Assembly: GCF_027922305.1 (NCBI RefSeq)
Contig: NZ_BSFK01000005.1
Location: forward strand, 1-64,000
DNA length: 64,000 nucleotides
Direction: 5' to 3'
Source: Methylopila jiangsuensis
GTDB lineage: Bacteria > Pseudomonadota > Alphaproteobacteria > Rhizobiales > Methylopilaceae
The notes under the pieces: generated by a model
Seen by the model: the letters and a program-made list of their open reading frames with translations, nothing else
Told to the model about the DNA's origin: nothing
Databases searched by the model: none
Part shown: positions 45,592 through 53,829 of the stretch, piece after piece
Layout: each line of letters starts with the position of its first letter
Position numbering within the stretch: the first letter of the stretch is position 1
Position numbers and translations under genes: made by a program

Positions 45592-45678
45592 GCGGCGGTC
45601 TCCATGCTCGCGGTCGTCCGGCGGAGCCGGCCAAGAGCGCGAGCATTCCACTGTTCGCAAGCGCACGCAAACGTGACG

Positions 45679-46272
45679 TCAGGCGCCCCGCAGCGCGGCG
45701 AGATCGTCCGGCGTGTCGGCGTCGCGGAAGCCGTCGCGGCTGGGGTAGGGCGCATGCGCCGCGCCGAGCGCCGCCAGCGCCCTGCGGGGGGACGAGACGC
45801 CCTCCGCGATCAGCCGGTCGAGCTCCGCCCGGCGATCGAGCGGCCACAGCGCGTGCAGCGGCTCCGGGCCGTCGGGGCTCGCGGCGCAGGCCGGGCCGCC
45901 GCCGCCCGCCGCCCACAGCCGGGCGCCGAGGTCGCGCGGCGGGAACGGCGCGTCGCCGGGGACGGTGAGCAGATGGCTCGCCCCTTGCGCCGCCGCCCAG
46001 GTTAGGCCGGCGACCACCCCCGACAGCGGCCCGCCGGGACTTCCGGCCGCGTCCGGCAGCACCGGCAGGCCGAACGCGCCAAGCCGCGCGGGGTCGCCGT
46101 TGGCGGACAGCGCCAGCGCGAACGCCTGCGGCCGCAGGCGGTCCAAAGCGTGTCCGAGAATCGGGCGGCCGTGGAGCAGCAGCAGGGCCTTGTCGCCGCC
46201 GCCCATGCGGCGCGCCTCGCCGCCCATCAGCACGAGGCCGGCTATGCGGGTAGGCACGGGAACGTTGGTCAT
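45679..46272 (-). CDS. mobA: Molybdenum cofactor guanylyltransferase
   Basis: 197 residues from ATG 46272. The nucleotide-binding start is LVLMGGEARRMGGGDKALL, a variant of the usual LAGGxxxRMGGxDK. GRPILGHALDRL, LLTVPGDAPFPPRDL and HALWPLDRRAELDRLI follow. The enzyme attaches GMP from GTP to molybdopterin to give the bis-MGD cofactor of DMSO-reductase-family enzymes. It is divergent from mrp. The variant P-loop-like start is worth noting but family membership is clear. Confidence 0.9.
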   Translation of the reverse strand: MTNVPVPTRIAGLVLMGGEARRMGGGDKALLLLHGRPILGHALDRLRPQAFALALSANGDPARLGAFGLPVLPDAAGSPGGPLSGVVAGLTWAAAQGASHLLTVPGDAPFPPRDLGARLWAAGGGGPACAASPDGPEPLHALWPLDRRAELDRLIAEGVSSPRRALAALGAAHAPYPSRDGFRDADTPDDLAALRGA

Positions 46273-46365
46273 GGCGCGGTCCGGCAAGAAATCGCCTGCA
46301 TTTGACCGCGACCGGCGCCAAGGTCCATAGCCCGCGCACAAACAGAAACTTCGAGGAGACGAAAC

Positions 46366-47571
46366 ATGGCGGTGACGGAAGAGGACGTGCGACGGGCGCT
46401 GGAGTCGGCGCCGGCGCCCGATGGCGCGCCGAGCCTCGCGCGGTCGTCCGCCCTGTCCGCCATCACCATCAACGGCGGGCGGGTGATCTTCGCCATCGAG
46501 ACCTCGCCCGACCGCGCCGCCGCGCTGGAGCCGATCCGCAAGGCGGCGGAAGCGGCGGTGCGCACCATCCCCGGCGTGTCCGACGTGCTGGTGGCGCTCA
46601 CCGCGAGCCGCCCCGCGGGCTCCGCGCCCGCGCCGTCCGCCCATTCTCACTCCCATGCGCACGGCCATTCCCATCCCGCCGCGTCGAGCCCCATGGCGGC
46701 GCGCGGCGCACGGCCCGCGCCGGCCGGCGCCTCGGCCCCGCCCCGGCCGCAGGGGCAGGGGAACGGCGTCGGCGTGCCGGGCGTCCGCCACATCGTGGCG
46801 GTGGCGTCCGGCAAGGGCGGCGTCGGCAAGTCCACCACGGCGGCCAACGTGGCGCTGGCGCTGGTGGCGCAGGGCCTGCGCGTCGGGTTGATGGACGCCG
46901 ACGTCTACGGCCCTTCCGTCCCGACCCTGTTCGGGCTGCATGAGCGGCCCGAGGTCGAGAACAAGATGATGAAGCCGCTGGAGGCCCACGGCCTCAAGAT
47001 CATGTCGATCGGCTTCCTCGTGGAGGAAGGCACCGCCATGATCTGGCGCGGGCCCATGGTCATGTCGGCGCTGACCCAGATGCTGAACGAGGTGTCCTGG
47101 GGCGAGCTCGACGTGCTGGTGGTGGACATGCCCCCCGGCACCGGCGACGCCCAGCTCACCATGGCCCAGCGGGTGCGGCTCTCCGGCGCGGTCATCGTCT
47201 CCACGCCGCAGGACCTTGCGCTCGCCGACGCTCGGCGCGGCGTCGCCATGTTCCAGAAGGTGGACGTGCCGATCCTCGGCGTGGTCGAGAACATGAGCTA
47301 CTTCTGCTGCCCCAACTGCGGCCACCGCGAGAGCCTGTTCGGCCATGGCGGCGCCCGCGCCGAGGCGGCGAAGATGGGGGCGCCCTTCCTCGGCGAAATC
47401 CCGCTCGCGACCGAGATCCGCGCCACCTCCGACAGCGGCGCGCCGATCGTGGCGAGCGCCCCGGACTCCGAGCACGCCCGGGCTTACGGCCGCATCGCCG
47501 AGGCGATCTGGAAGCGGTTGAGCCAGGGGGCGCCGGGCCGCACGCCGCCGCGCATCGTGATCGAGCGCTGA
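46366..47571 (+). CDS. Mrp/ApbC (NBP35-type) iron-sulfur cluster carrier ATPase
   Basis: 401 residues. An N-terminal MIP18/DUF59 domain (about 1-85, ending near VLVALTASR) is linked by a histidine-rich stretch (HSHSHAHGHSH, near residue 93) to the ATPase with deviant Walker A ASGKGGVGKSTTAAN. LLVVDMPPGTGDAQLT and the CxxC in CCPNCGH, which holds the bridging [4Fe-4S] cluster, are present. It delivers clusters to apo-proteins. GAGGAGA precedes the start. Confidence 0.94.
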   Translation: MAVTEEDVRRALESAPAPDGAPSLARSSALSAITINGGRVIFAIETSPDRAAALEPIRKAAEAAVRTIPGVSDVLVALTASRPAGSAPAPSAHSHSHAHGHSHPAASSPMAARGARPAPAGASAPPRPQGQGNGVGVPGVRHIVAVASGKGGVGKSTTAANVALALVAQGLRVGLMDADVYGPSVPTLFGLHERPEVENKMMKPLEAHGLKIMSIGFLVEEGTAMIWRGPMVMSALTQMLNEVSWGELDVLVVDMPPGTGDAQLTMAQRVRLSGAVIVSTPQDLALADARRGVAMFQKVDVPILGVVENMSYFCCPNCGHRESLFGHGGARAEAAKMGAPFLGEIPLATEIRATSDSGAPIVASAPDSEHARAYGRIAEAIWKRLSQGAPGRTPPRIVIER

Positions 47572-47674
47572 CGGCCGGAGCCTCGCGCGGGGTTGTCCGC
47601 GCGGGGCTTTCGCCTATCTGAACATGGGATAAGCCCCCTCCACGACGACCCTTCCCTCAGCACCGGAGACCGGC

Positions 47675-48487
47675 ATGAGCCTCGACGCCGCGGCGGCGGC
47701 CGCATGGGAGCCCGAGAGCACGCGCGTGGCGCGCGACCGTCCGGCGCTTCCGGCCATCCCTGCGGGGTTCCCGGACGATCTGGCGCTGTTTCTCGATCTC
47801 GACGGCACGGTGCTCGACCTGGCGCCGACGCCGGACGCGGTCGTGATCGCGCCTGAGGCGCTCGCCGCGATCGGGGTCGTCGCCCAGCGGCTGGACGGCG
47901 CGCTCGCCATCGTCACCGGCCGGGCGCTCGGCGATGTGGACCGCATCCTGTCGCCGCTTCGGCTGCCCGCCGCGGCGCTGCACGGCGCGGAGCTGCGCCG
48001 CTGCGGCGGAGGCCGGGTGGCGGATGCGGGCGTCGCCCCGCCGGACCGGCTGACCGCGGCGCTCGGCGCCTTCGTGGACGCGCGGCCGGGGCTGGCGCTC
48101 GAGAACAAGGGTGTCAGCGTGGCGGTGCATTACCGCGCCGCGCCCGAGCGCGAGGGCGAGGTCAGGGCGCGCATCGGCGATCTGGTGGCGCAGCTCGCCC
48201 CCGCCCATGAGCTTCAGCCCGGCAAGATGGTGGTGGAGGTGCGCCCCCGAGGCTGCGACAAGGGGGCGGCGCTGCGCCGCATGATGAGCGAGAAGCCGTT
48301 CGCCGGGCGCACGCCGCTGATGATCGGCGACGACCTCACCGACGAGTTCGCGTTCGAGGCCGCCAACGCGCTCGGCGGCGCCTCGGCGCTGGTGGGGCGG
48401 GTCGCGCGCCCCTCGGTCGCCACTTACGGTTTCGAGAGCCCGGATTCGGTGCGCCGCTGGCTTGTGGCGCTCGGCGCCGCGGCGTGA
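47675..48487 (+). CDS. otsB: Trehalose-6-phosphate phosphatase
   Basis: 270 residues, HAD superfamily. Motif I is LFLDLDGTVLDLAPTPD with the nucleophilic and general-acid aspartates, followed by VTGRALGDVDRIL and the C-terminal IGDDLTDEFAFEAANAL (motif IV). It removes phosphate from trehalose-6-phosphate to yield trehalose. Its TGA overlaps the GTG of the GH15 gene, so the two are co-translated. Confidence 0.94.
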   Translation: MSLDAAAAAAWEPESTRVARDRPALPAIPAGFPDDLALFLDLDGTVLDLAPTPDAVVIAPEALAAIGVVAQRLDGALAIVTGRALGDVDRILSPLRLPAAALHGAELRRCGGGRVADAGVAPPDRLTAALGAFVDARPGLALENKGVSVAVHYRAAPEREGEVRARIGDLVAQLAPAHELQPGKMVVEVRPRGCDKGAALRRMMSEKPFAGRTPLMIGDDLTDEFAFEAANALGGASALVGRVARPSVATYGFESPDSVRRWLVALGAAA

Positions 48488-50271
48488 GCGGTCCATCGCT
48501 CGAACTCGGCGTCATCGGCAACGCCGCCTCCGCCGCGCTGATCGACGCGAGGGGGCGCATCGTCTGGATGTGCGTCCCGCGGTTCGACGGCGATCCCATG
48601 TTCAACGCCCTGCTGGGCGGCGACGATCCGGAGCGCGGCTTCTGGGACTTCGAGCTCGAGGGGCTGGAGCGCTGCGAGCAGGAGTATCACCGCAACACTG
48701 CGATTCTTGAGACGCGGCTGTACTGCGCCGACGGCTCCGCGGTGCGCGTCACCGATTTCGCGCCGCGCTTCCGGGACCACGGCCGCATGTTCCGGCCGCA
48801 GTCGGTGGTGCGGCGGCTGGAGCCGATCTGCGGCTCACCGCGGCTCTCCGTGCGGCTGCGGCTGTCGCTGGAGTATGGCGAGGTGGAGCCCGACACCACG
48901 CGCGGCTCCAACCACATCCGCTATCTGGTGGACGGCACGGTGATGCGCCTGACCACGGACGCGCCTGTGGCCTTCGTCGCGCAGGAGACGCCGTTCCTGA
49001 TCGACCGCCCTTACGCTTTCCTGCTTGGTCCGGACGAGACCCTGCCGGCGGCGCCGGGCCGCGTCGCCCGTGAGTTCTACGAGCGCACGCAGGAGTACTG
49101 GATCGACTGGGTGCGCTTCCTGTCGCTGCCGTTCGAGTGGCAGGAGGTGGTGATCCGCGCCGCGATCACGCTGAAGCTCTGCTCTTATGAGGAGACCGGC
49201 GCCATCGTGGCGGCGCTGACCACCTCGATTCCCGAATACGCCGATTCCGGCCGCACCTGGGACTACAGGCTGTGCTGGCTGCGGGACGCCTATTTCACGG
49301 TCGAGGCGCTGAACCGGCTGGGCGTCACCAAGACCATGGAGGGCTACCTCGCCTACGTGACCAATCTGGTCGCAGGCTCCGCGAGCGGCTATCTGCAGCC
49401 GCTGTTCGGGCTCTCCTTCGAGACGCGGATCGACGAGAGCGAGGCGCCGGCGCTCGAAGGCTATCGCGGCTACGGCCCGGTGCGCGTGGGCAACGCGGCC
49501 TATTCCCAGGTCCAGAACGACGGCTACGGTTCGATCATCCTCGCCGCGGCCCAGGCCTTCTTCGACGCGCGCCTGCCGAAACCCGGCGACGAGGCGCTGT
49601 TCGAGCGGCTGGAGAAGCTCGGCCATCAGGCGGTGGAGCGCTGGAACACGCCGGACGCCGGCATCTGGGAGTTCCGCACCCGCGAGGCGGTGCACACCCA
49701 TTCCGCCGCCATGTGCTGGGCCGCCTGCGACCGGCTGGCGCGCATCGCGACCCGGCTCGGCCTGACGGACCGCGCCGCGTTCTGGACCGAGCGCGCCGGC
49801 GAAATCGCCGAGGGCGTGTTCGCAAACGCCTGGAACGCGGAGATGAACAGCTTCGTCAGCACCTTCGGCGGCGACGTGGTGGACGCGAGCCTGCTGCTGC
49901 TGCCGGAGATCGGGCTGGTGTCGCCCAAGGACCCGCGCTTTCTTGGCACCCTGGCCGAGGTGGAGCGTTCGTTGCGGTTCGGCAACCACCTCTACCGCTA
50001 TCGCGTGCCCGACGATTTCGGCGAGCCGGAGACGGCGTTCACGGCGTGCACGTTCTGGCTGATCAACGCGCTCGCCGCGGTCGGCCGCGAGGACGAGGCC
50101 CGCGCGGTGTTCCAGGACGTGCTCGACCATCGCACCAGGCTCGGCCTGCTGTCCGAAGGGCTGCATGTGGGAACCGGCGAGCTGTGGGGCAATTTTCCGC
50201 AGACCTACTCCATGGTGGGGCTGGTGAAGGCCGCGATGCGGCTGTCCCGTCCCTGGGAGGAAGCGTTCTGA
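48484..50271 (+). CDS. Glycoside hydrolase family 15 protein (glucoamylase/trehalase-like)
   Basis: 595 residues. An N-terminal beta-sandwich (about 1-200, LGVIGNAASAALIDARGRIVW) precedes an (alpha/alpha)6 barrel. Blocks are SGRTWDYRLCWLRDAYFTVE, GYGPVRVGNAAYSQVQNDGYG, GIWEFRTREAVHTHSAAMCWAA with a candidate general acid, and GLLSEGLHVGTGELWGNFPQ with the candidate base. Relatives hydrolyse trehalose, alpha-glucans or glucosyl glycosides. Position between otsB and otsA suggests control of the trehalose pool, or removal of a by-product. No signal peptide. Confidence 0.9.
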   Translation: MSGPSLELGVIGNAASAALIDARGRIVWMCVPRFDGDPMFNALLGGDDPERGFWDFELEGLERCEQEYHRNTAILETRLYCADGSAVRVTDFAPRFRDHGRMFRPQSVVRRLEPICGSPRLSVRLRLSLEYGEVEPDTTRGSNHIRYLVDGTVMRLTTDAPVAFVAQETPFLIDRPYAFLLGPDETLPAAPGRVAREFYERTQEYWIDWVRFLSLPFEWQEVVIRAAITLKLCSYEETGAIVAALTTSIPEYADSGRTWDYRLCWLRDAYFTVEALNRLGVTKTMEGYLAYVTNLVAGSASGYLQPLFGLSFETRIDESEAPALEGYRGYGPVRVGNAAYSQVQNDGYGSIILAAAQAFFDARLPKPGDEALFERLEKLGHQAVERWNTPDAGIWEFRTREAVHTHSAAMCWAACDRLARIATRLGLTDRAAFWTERAGEIAEGVFANAWNAEMNSFVSTFGGDVVDASLLLLPEIGLVSPKDPRFLGTLAEVERSLRFGNHLYRYRVPDDFGEPETAFTACTFWLINALAAVGREDEARAVFQDVLDHRTRLGLLSEGLHVGTGELWGNFPQTYSMVGLVKAAMRLSRPWEEAF

Positions 50272-50398
50272 GCCGGCGGCGCGCACGGAACCTGCGACCA
50301 TCGGCCGGCGTTCGGGAGGGCGTCATGACCCATCAAGCACCACTCTCGATCCGAACCGGCGCGGCCTCGCGCGGCGCTGAACAGAGGAGGTCCGCGCC

Positions 50399-51820
50399 GT
50401 GAGCCGGCTGGTCGTCGTATCGAACCGCGTTCCCGTCCCGACGCCGGGCGTTCCGCCGGCGGGCGGGCTGGCGGTGGCGCTGTCGGGCGCGATGCAGGCG
50501 CGGGGCGGGCTGTGGTTCGGCTGGAGCGGCGCCAAGCTGCCCCCCGGCGAGACCGAACCGTCCGAGCCTCAGGTGACCACCGCGGACGGCGTGACCTACG
50601 CCGTGATCGACCTCTCCGAGCGCGATCTCGACGAATATTACGCCGGGTTCTCCAACCGCATGCTGTGGCCTCTGTTCCATTACCGGATGGAGCTGACCGA
50701 GTTCACGCGCGTGTCGCTGTCAGGCTACCACCGGGTCAACCGCCTGTTCGCCCAGCGGCTCGCGCCGATGCTGAAGCCGGACGACGTCATCTGGGTCCAC
50801 GACTACCACCTCATTCCGCTGGCGGCGGAGCTGCGGGCCATGGGGTTCCGAAACCGGATGGGCTTTTTCCTGCACATCCCGTTCCCGCCGCCGGACGTGC
50901 TCACCGCGCTGCCGAACCACGCCGACGTGGTGCGCTCGCTCGCGGCCTATGACGTGGCCGGGTTCCAGACCCCGATCGACGTGGAGAACTTCGAGACCTA
51001 TGTCCGCCGGGAGCGGGTGGGGCGGCGGCTGCCGGACGGCCGCTTCGTCGCCCATGGCCGGGCGGTGACGGTGGAGGCCTTCCCCGTCGGCATCGAGACC
51101 GACGCCTTCGCCGCGGTCGCCGCCGCCTCCAACCGCAACGCGCTTGTGCGGCGGGTGCGGGAGAGTCTGAGCGACCGCAAGCTGATCATCGGCGTCGACC
51201 GGCTGGACTACTCCAAGGGCATCGCCCAGCGCATCCAGGCCTACGAGACCTTCCTGCTGCTGGACCCGGAATGGCGCGGCCGCTGCGTCTATCTGCAGAT
51301 CACGCCCAAATCCCGTGAAGAGGTGCCGGAATACGCCGCCATGGAACGGGAGGTGGCCGAACTCGCCGGTCGGGTGAACGGCGCCTATTCCGAGCTGGAC
51401 TGGACGCCGCTGCGCTACGTCAACCGCACCGTCGGCCGCAACGCGCTGGCGGGGCTCTACCGGCAGGCCGCGGTCGGCGTGGTCACGCCTTTGCGCGACG
51501 GCATGAATCTGGTGGCCAAGGAGTATGTGGCGGCGCAGGATCCGGAGAATCCCGGCGCGCTGCTGCTGTCGCGCTTCGCGGGCGCGGCGGCCGAACTGGA
51601 CGGCGCGCTGATGACGAACCCCTACGACGTCGACGGCACCGCCGGCGCGCTCGCCCGCGCGCTCGATATGGCGGTGGAGGAACGGCGCGAGCGCTGGTCC
51701 TCCATGTTCCGTCGCATCAAGGAGTACGACGTCACCTGGTGGCGGGAGAGCTTCCTCGAGGCGCTGGAGAAGGACGACGAGGCTCCGCCCTCGACGGGGC
51801 GGATGGCGCTGGTCCGGTGA
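50399..51820 (+). CDS. otsA: Trehalose-6-phosphate synthase
   Basis: 473 residues, GT20 family. VVVSNRVPVPT at the start, VIWVHDYHLIPLAAELR, GVDRLDYSKGIAQRIQAYE, and LRDGMNLVAKEYVAAQ with the UDP-glucose and phosphate-binding residues are intact. It makes trehalose-6-phosphate from UDP-glucose and glucose-6-phosphate. GTG start preceded by AGAGGAGG. It ends 37 bp before the convergent moaA. Confidence 0.96.
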   Translation: MSRLVVVSNRVPVPTPGVPPAGGLAVALSGAMQARGGLWFGWSGAKLPPGETEPSEPQVTTADGVTYAVIDLSERDLDEYYAGFSNRMLWPLFHYRMELTEFTRVSLSGYHRVNRLFAQRLAPMLKPDDVIWVHDYHLIPLAAELRAMGFRNRMGFFLHIPFPPPDVLTALPNHADVVRSLAAYDVAGFQTPIDVENFETYVRRERVGRRLPDGRFVAHGRAVTVEAFPVGIETDAFAAVAAASNRNALVRRVRESLSDRKLIIGVDRLDYSKGIAQRIQAYETFLLLDPEWRGRCVYLQITPKSREEVPEYAAMEREVAELAGRVNGAYSELDWTPLRYVNRTVGRNALAGLYRQAAVGVVTPLRDGMNLVAKEYVAAQDPENPGALLLSRFAGAAAELDGALMTNPYDVDGTAGALARALDMAVEERRERWSSMFRRIKEYDVTWWRESFLEALEKDDEAPPSTGRMALVR

Positions 51821-51859
51821 CGGGCGTCGCGGCGGCGTCGGAAAGCGTCGCCGCTTGCG

Positions 51860-52882
51860 TCAGCCGCCGGTGGTCGACATGTGGCGCGCCACTGCGGGTT
51901 TGGCGTTGCGGCGATCGATGATGAAGTCGTGGCCCTTGGGCTTGCGGGCGATCGCGTCGCGGATCGCCTCCTCCAGCCGGTCGTCGCTGTCGCTTCCCCG
52001 AAGCGGCGCGCGCAGGTCGGCGGCGTCGTCCTGGCCGAGGCACATGTAGAGCGTGCCGGTGCAGGTGACGCGCACCCGGTTGCAGCTCTCGCAGAAGTTG
52101 TGGGTCATCGGCGTGATGAAGCCGATCCGGCCGCCGGTCTCCGCCACCGACACGTAGCGGGCCGGGCCTCCGGTGCGATACGGAATGTCGTTCAGCGTGA
52201 AGCGCTGCGCCAGCCGGGCGCGCACGAGGCTGAGCGGCAGGTACTGGTCGGTGCGGTCGCCGTCGATGTCGCCGAGCGGCATGGTCTCGATCAGCGACAG
52301 GTCCATGCCGCGGGCGTGCGCCCAGTCGATCATGGCCGGGATTTCGTCCTCGTTGACCCCGCGCAGCGCCACGGCGTTGATCTTCACGTCGAGGCCCGCC
52401 GCAAGCGCGGCGTCGATCCCGCCCTGCACCTGGGCGAGGTCGCCCCAGCGCGTCACGGCCTTGAACTTCGCGGGATCGAGGGTGTCGAGCGAGACGTTGA
52501 CGCGGCGCACCCCCGCCGCCGTCAGATCGGCGGCGTAGCGGGCGAGCTGGCTGCCGTTGGTGGTGAGCGTCAGCTCGTCCAGCGCGCCGGACTCCAGATG
52601 GCGGCCGAGCGAGCGGATCAGCGTCATCACGTCCCGGCGCACCAGCGGCTCGCCGCCGGTCAGCCTCAGACGCCGCACGCCGAGGCGCACGAAGGCGGAG
52701 CACAGCCGGTCCAGCTCCTCGAGGCTCAGCAGGTCCCGCTTCGGCAGGAAGGTCATGTGCTCGGACATGCAGTAGACGCAGCGGAAGTCGCAGCGGTCGG
52801 TCACCGAGACGCGCAGGTAGCTGATGGCCCGCTGAAACGGGTCCACCAGCGGCGCGGTCGTCGAGGCATGCGGAGCGAGCAT
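51860..52882 (-). CDS. moaA: GTP 3',8-cyclase MoaA
   Basis: 340 residues, radical SAM. The first cluster motif has C31, C35 and C38 in [24 protein letters not shown] and NVSLDTLDP follow. The second cluster motif [20 protein letters not shown] is intact, and the protein ends in the required GG. It makes the first intermediate of molybdenum-cofactor synthesis from GTP. No Moco riboswitch is recognisable in the 126-bp upstream region. Confidence 0.96.
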   Translation of the reverse strand: MLAPHASTTAPLVDPFQRAISYLRVSVTDRCDFRCVYCMSEHMTFLPKRDLLSLEELDRLCSAFVRLGVRRLRLTGGEPLVRRDVMTLIRSLGRHLESGALDELTLTTNGSQLARYAADLTAAGVRRVNVSLDTLDPAKFKAVTRWGDLAQVQGGIDAALAAGLDVKINAVALRGVNEDEIPAMIDWAHARGMDLSLIETMPLGDIDGDRTDQYLPLSLVRARLAQRFTLNDIPYRTGGPARYVSVAETGGRIGFITPMTHNFCESCNRVRVTCTGTLYMCLGQDDAADLRAPLRGSDSDDRLEEAIRDAIARKPKGHDFIIDRRNAKPAVARHMSTTGG

Positions 52883-53008
52883 CGGGCGGTTTCGTCCTGG
52901 AGCGGCGGGGTTGTTGTTGTTTAAGCCGCGGGCGCTGGTTCTGCGCGTTGACAGAAGCTAGGAGTTGCGGGGCCGCTCGTAAAGGGCTGGCACGCCAGAA
53001 GAGGTACG

Positions 53009-53374
53009 ATGATGACGGACGATGCGGGCTGGCCGGTGGAGATCACGCTGTCGCGGGACGGTCGCCGCCTCGCCGTGGGCTGGGCCGACGGCGCCCGCCA
53101 CGAGCTTTCCGCCGAGTTGCTGCGGGTCGAGAGCCCGAGCGCCGAGGTGCAGGGCCATTCGCCGGAGCAGAAGACCACCGTGCCCGGCAAGCGGAACGTG
53201 ACCATCCGCGACGTGCAGCAGGTCGGCTCCTACGCGGTGAGGCTCGTGTTCAGCGACGGGCACGACACGGGGATTTACACATGGTCCGCCCTGCGCCGGT
53301 TCGGGGACGAGGGCGCCGAGATGTTCTCGGCTTACGAGGCCGCGCTGGCGCGCCAGGGACTTTCACGCGGCTGA
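53009..53374 (+). CDS. DUF971 (gamma-butyrobetaine hydroxylase-like N-terminal) protein
   Basis: 121 residues. LSRDGRRLAVGWADGARHELSAELLRVESPSAEVQGH and RNVTIRDVQQVGSYAVRLVFSDGHDTGIYTW, quoted here in part, are the DUF971 core (a small beta-rich domain). A conserved YxxG/HDTGIYTW end is visible. In other organisms the domain is linked to hydroxylases or iron-sulfur proteins, but this stand-alone form is uncharacterised. It is divergent from moaA. GAGGT precedes the start. Confidence 0.85.
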   Translation: MMTDDAGWPVEITLSRDGRRLAVGWADGARHELSAELLRVESPSAEVQGHSPEQKTTVPGKRNVTIRDVQQVGSYAVRLVFSDGHDTGIYTWSALRRFGDEGAEMFSAYEAALARQGLSRG

Positions 53375-53469
53375 AAACGCAAGAAAGCGGCGGAAAAAGG
53401 TCGAACGCGGCTTTCCAAGCCGAGGCTTCGCCCGATATGGCCTCCCGGGCGGTTTTTGGAGGCCAGTTC

Positions 53470-53775
53470 ATGAAGTTCACGTCCCTGATCGCCGTCGCGC
53501 TCGGCGCAGCCGCTCTCGCGGGCTGCACGGAGACGCGCGGCGGACCCGGCTACGGTTACGGCCATGGCGGTTACGAGCGATCCTCGACCGTGATCATCGA
53601 CAGCGACCGTCGCGACCGTCGCGAGTGGGACCGCCGGCGCCAGCGCTCCGAATGGCGCGAGGCGGAGCGCCGCGAGCGCGTCCGCGAGGATCGTCGCGAG
53701 CAGCGCCGGGAGTGGCGTGACGAGCAGCGCGACCGGCGCGAGGACGCCCGCGACCGTCGCCGCTCCGGCTACTGA
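53470..53775 (+). CDS. Small lipoprotein with an Arg/Asp/Glu-rich tail
   Basis: 101 residues. The signal peptide ends in lipobox LAGC (cleavage before C19), then a Gly/Tyr-rich bridge (GPGYGYGHGGY), then a strongly charged tail of repeats such as DRRDRREWDRR and REERRE-like units. Near-tandem codon repeats (GACCGTCGC twice in a row around 53603-53620) show slippage-type growth. TTGGAGG precedes ATG 53470. Function unknown; possibly an envelope-anchored nucleic-acid- or polyanion-binding protein. Confidence 0.75.
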   Translation: MKFTSLIAVALGAAALAGCTETRGGPGYGYGHGGYERSSTVIIDSDRRDRREWDRRRQRSEWREAERRERVREDRREQRREWRDEQRDRREDARDRRRSGY

Positions 53776-53796
53776 CGCCACGACTGTGGCCTGACC

Positions 53797-53829
53797 GATC
53801 CCGGATGGACTTCGCTCCCGTCCGGGGTC
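53797..53829. terminator. Hairpin between the lipoprotein gene and the RND pump gene
   Basis: GATCCCGGATGG (53797-53808) pairs with CCGTCCGGGGTC (53818-53829) with two G-U or A-C-type mismatches allowed, loop ACTTCGCTC. It lies between converging genes and touches the RND stop codon. No T-run. Confidence 0.4.

Noticed and set aside
52883..53008. Moco riboswitch upstream of moaA
   Set aside because: The 126-bp gap shows no conserved Moco-motif elements and is shared with a divergent gene.
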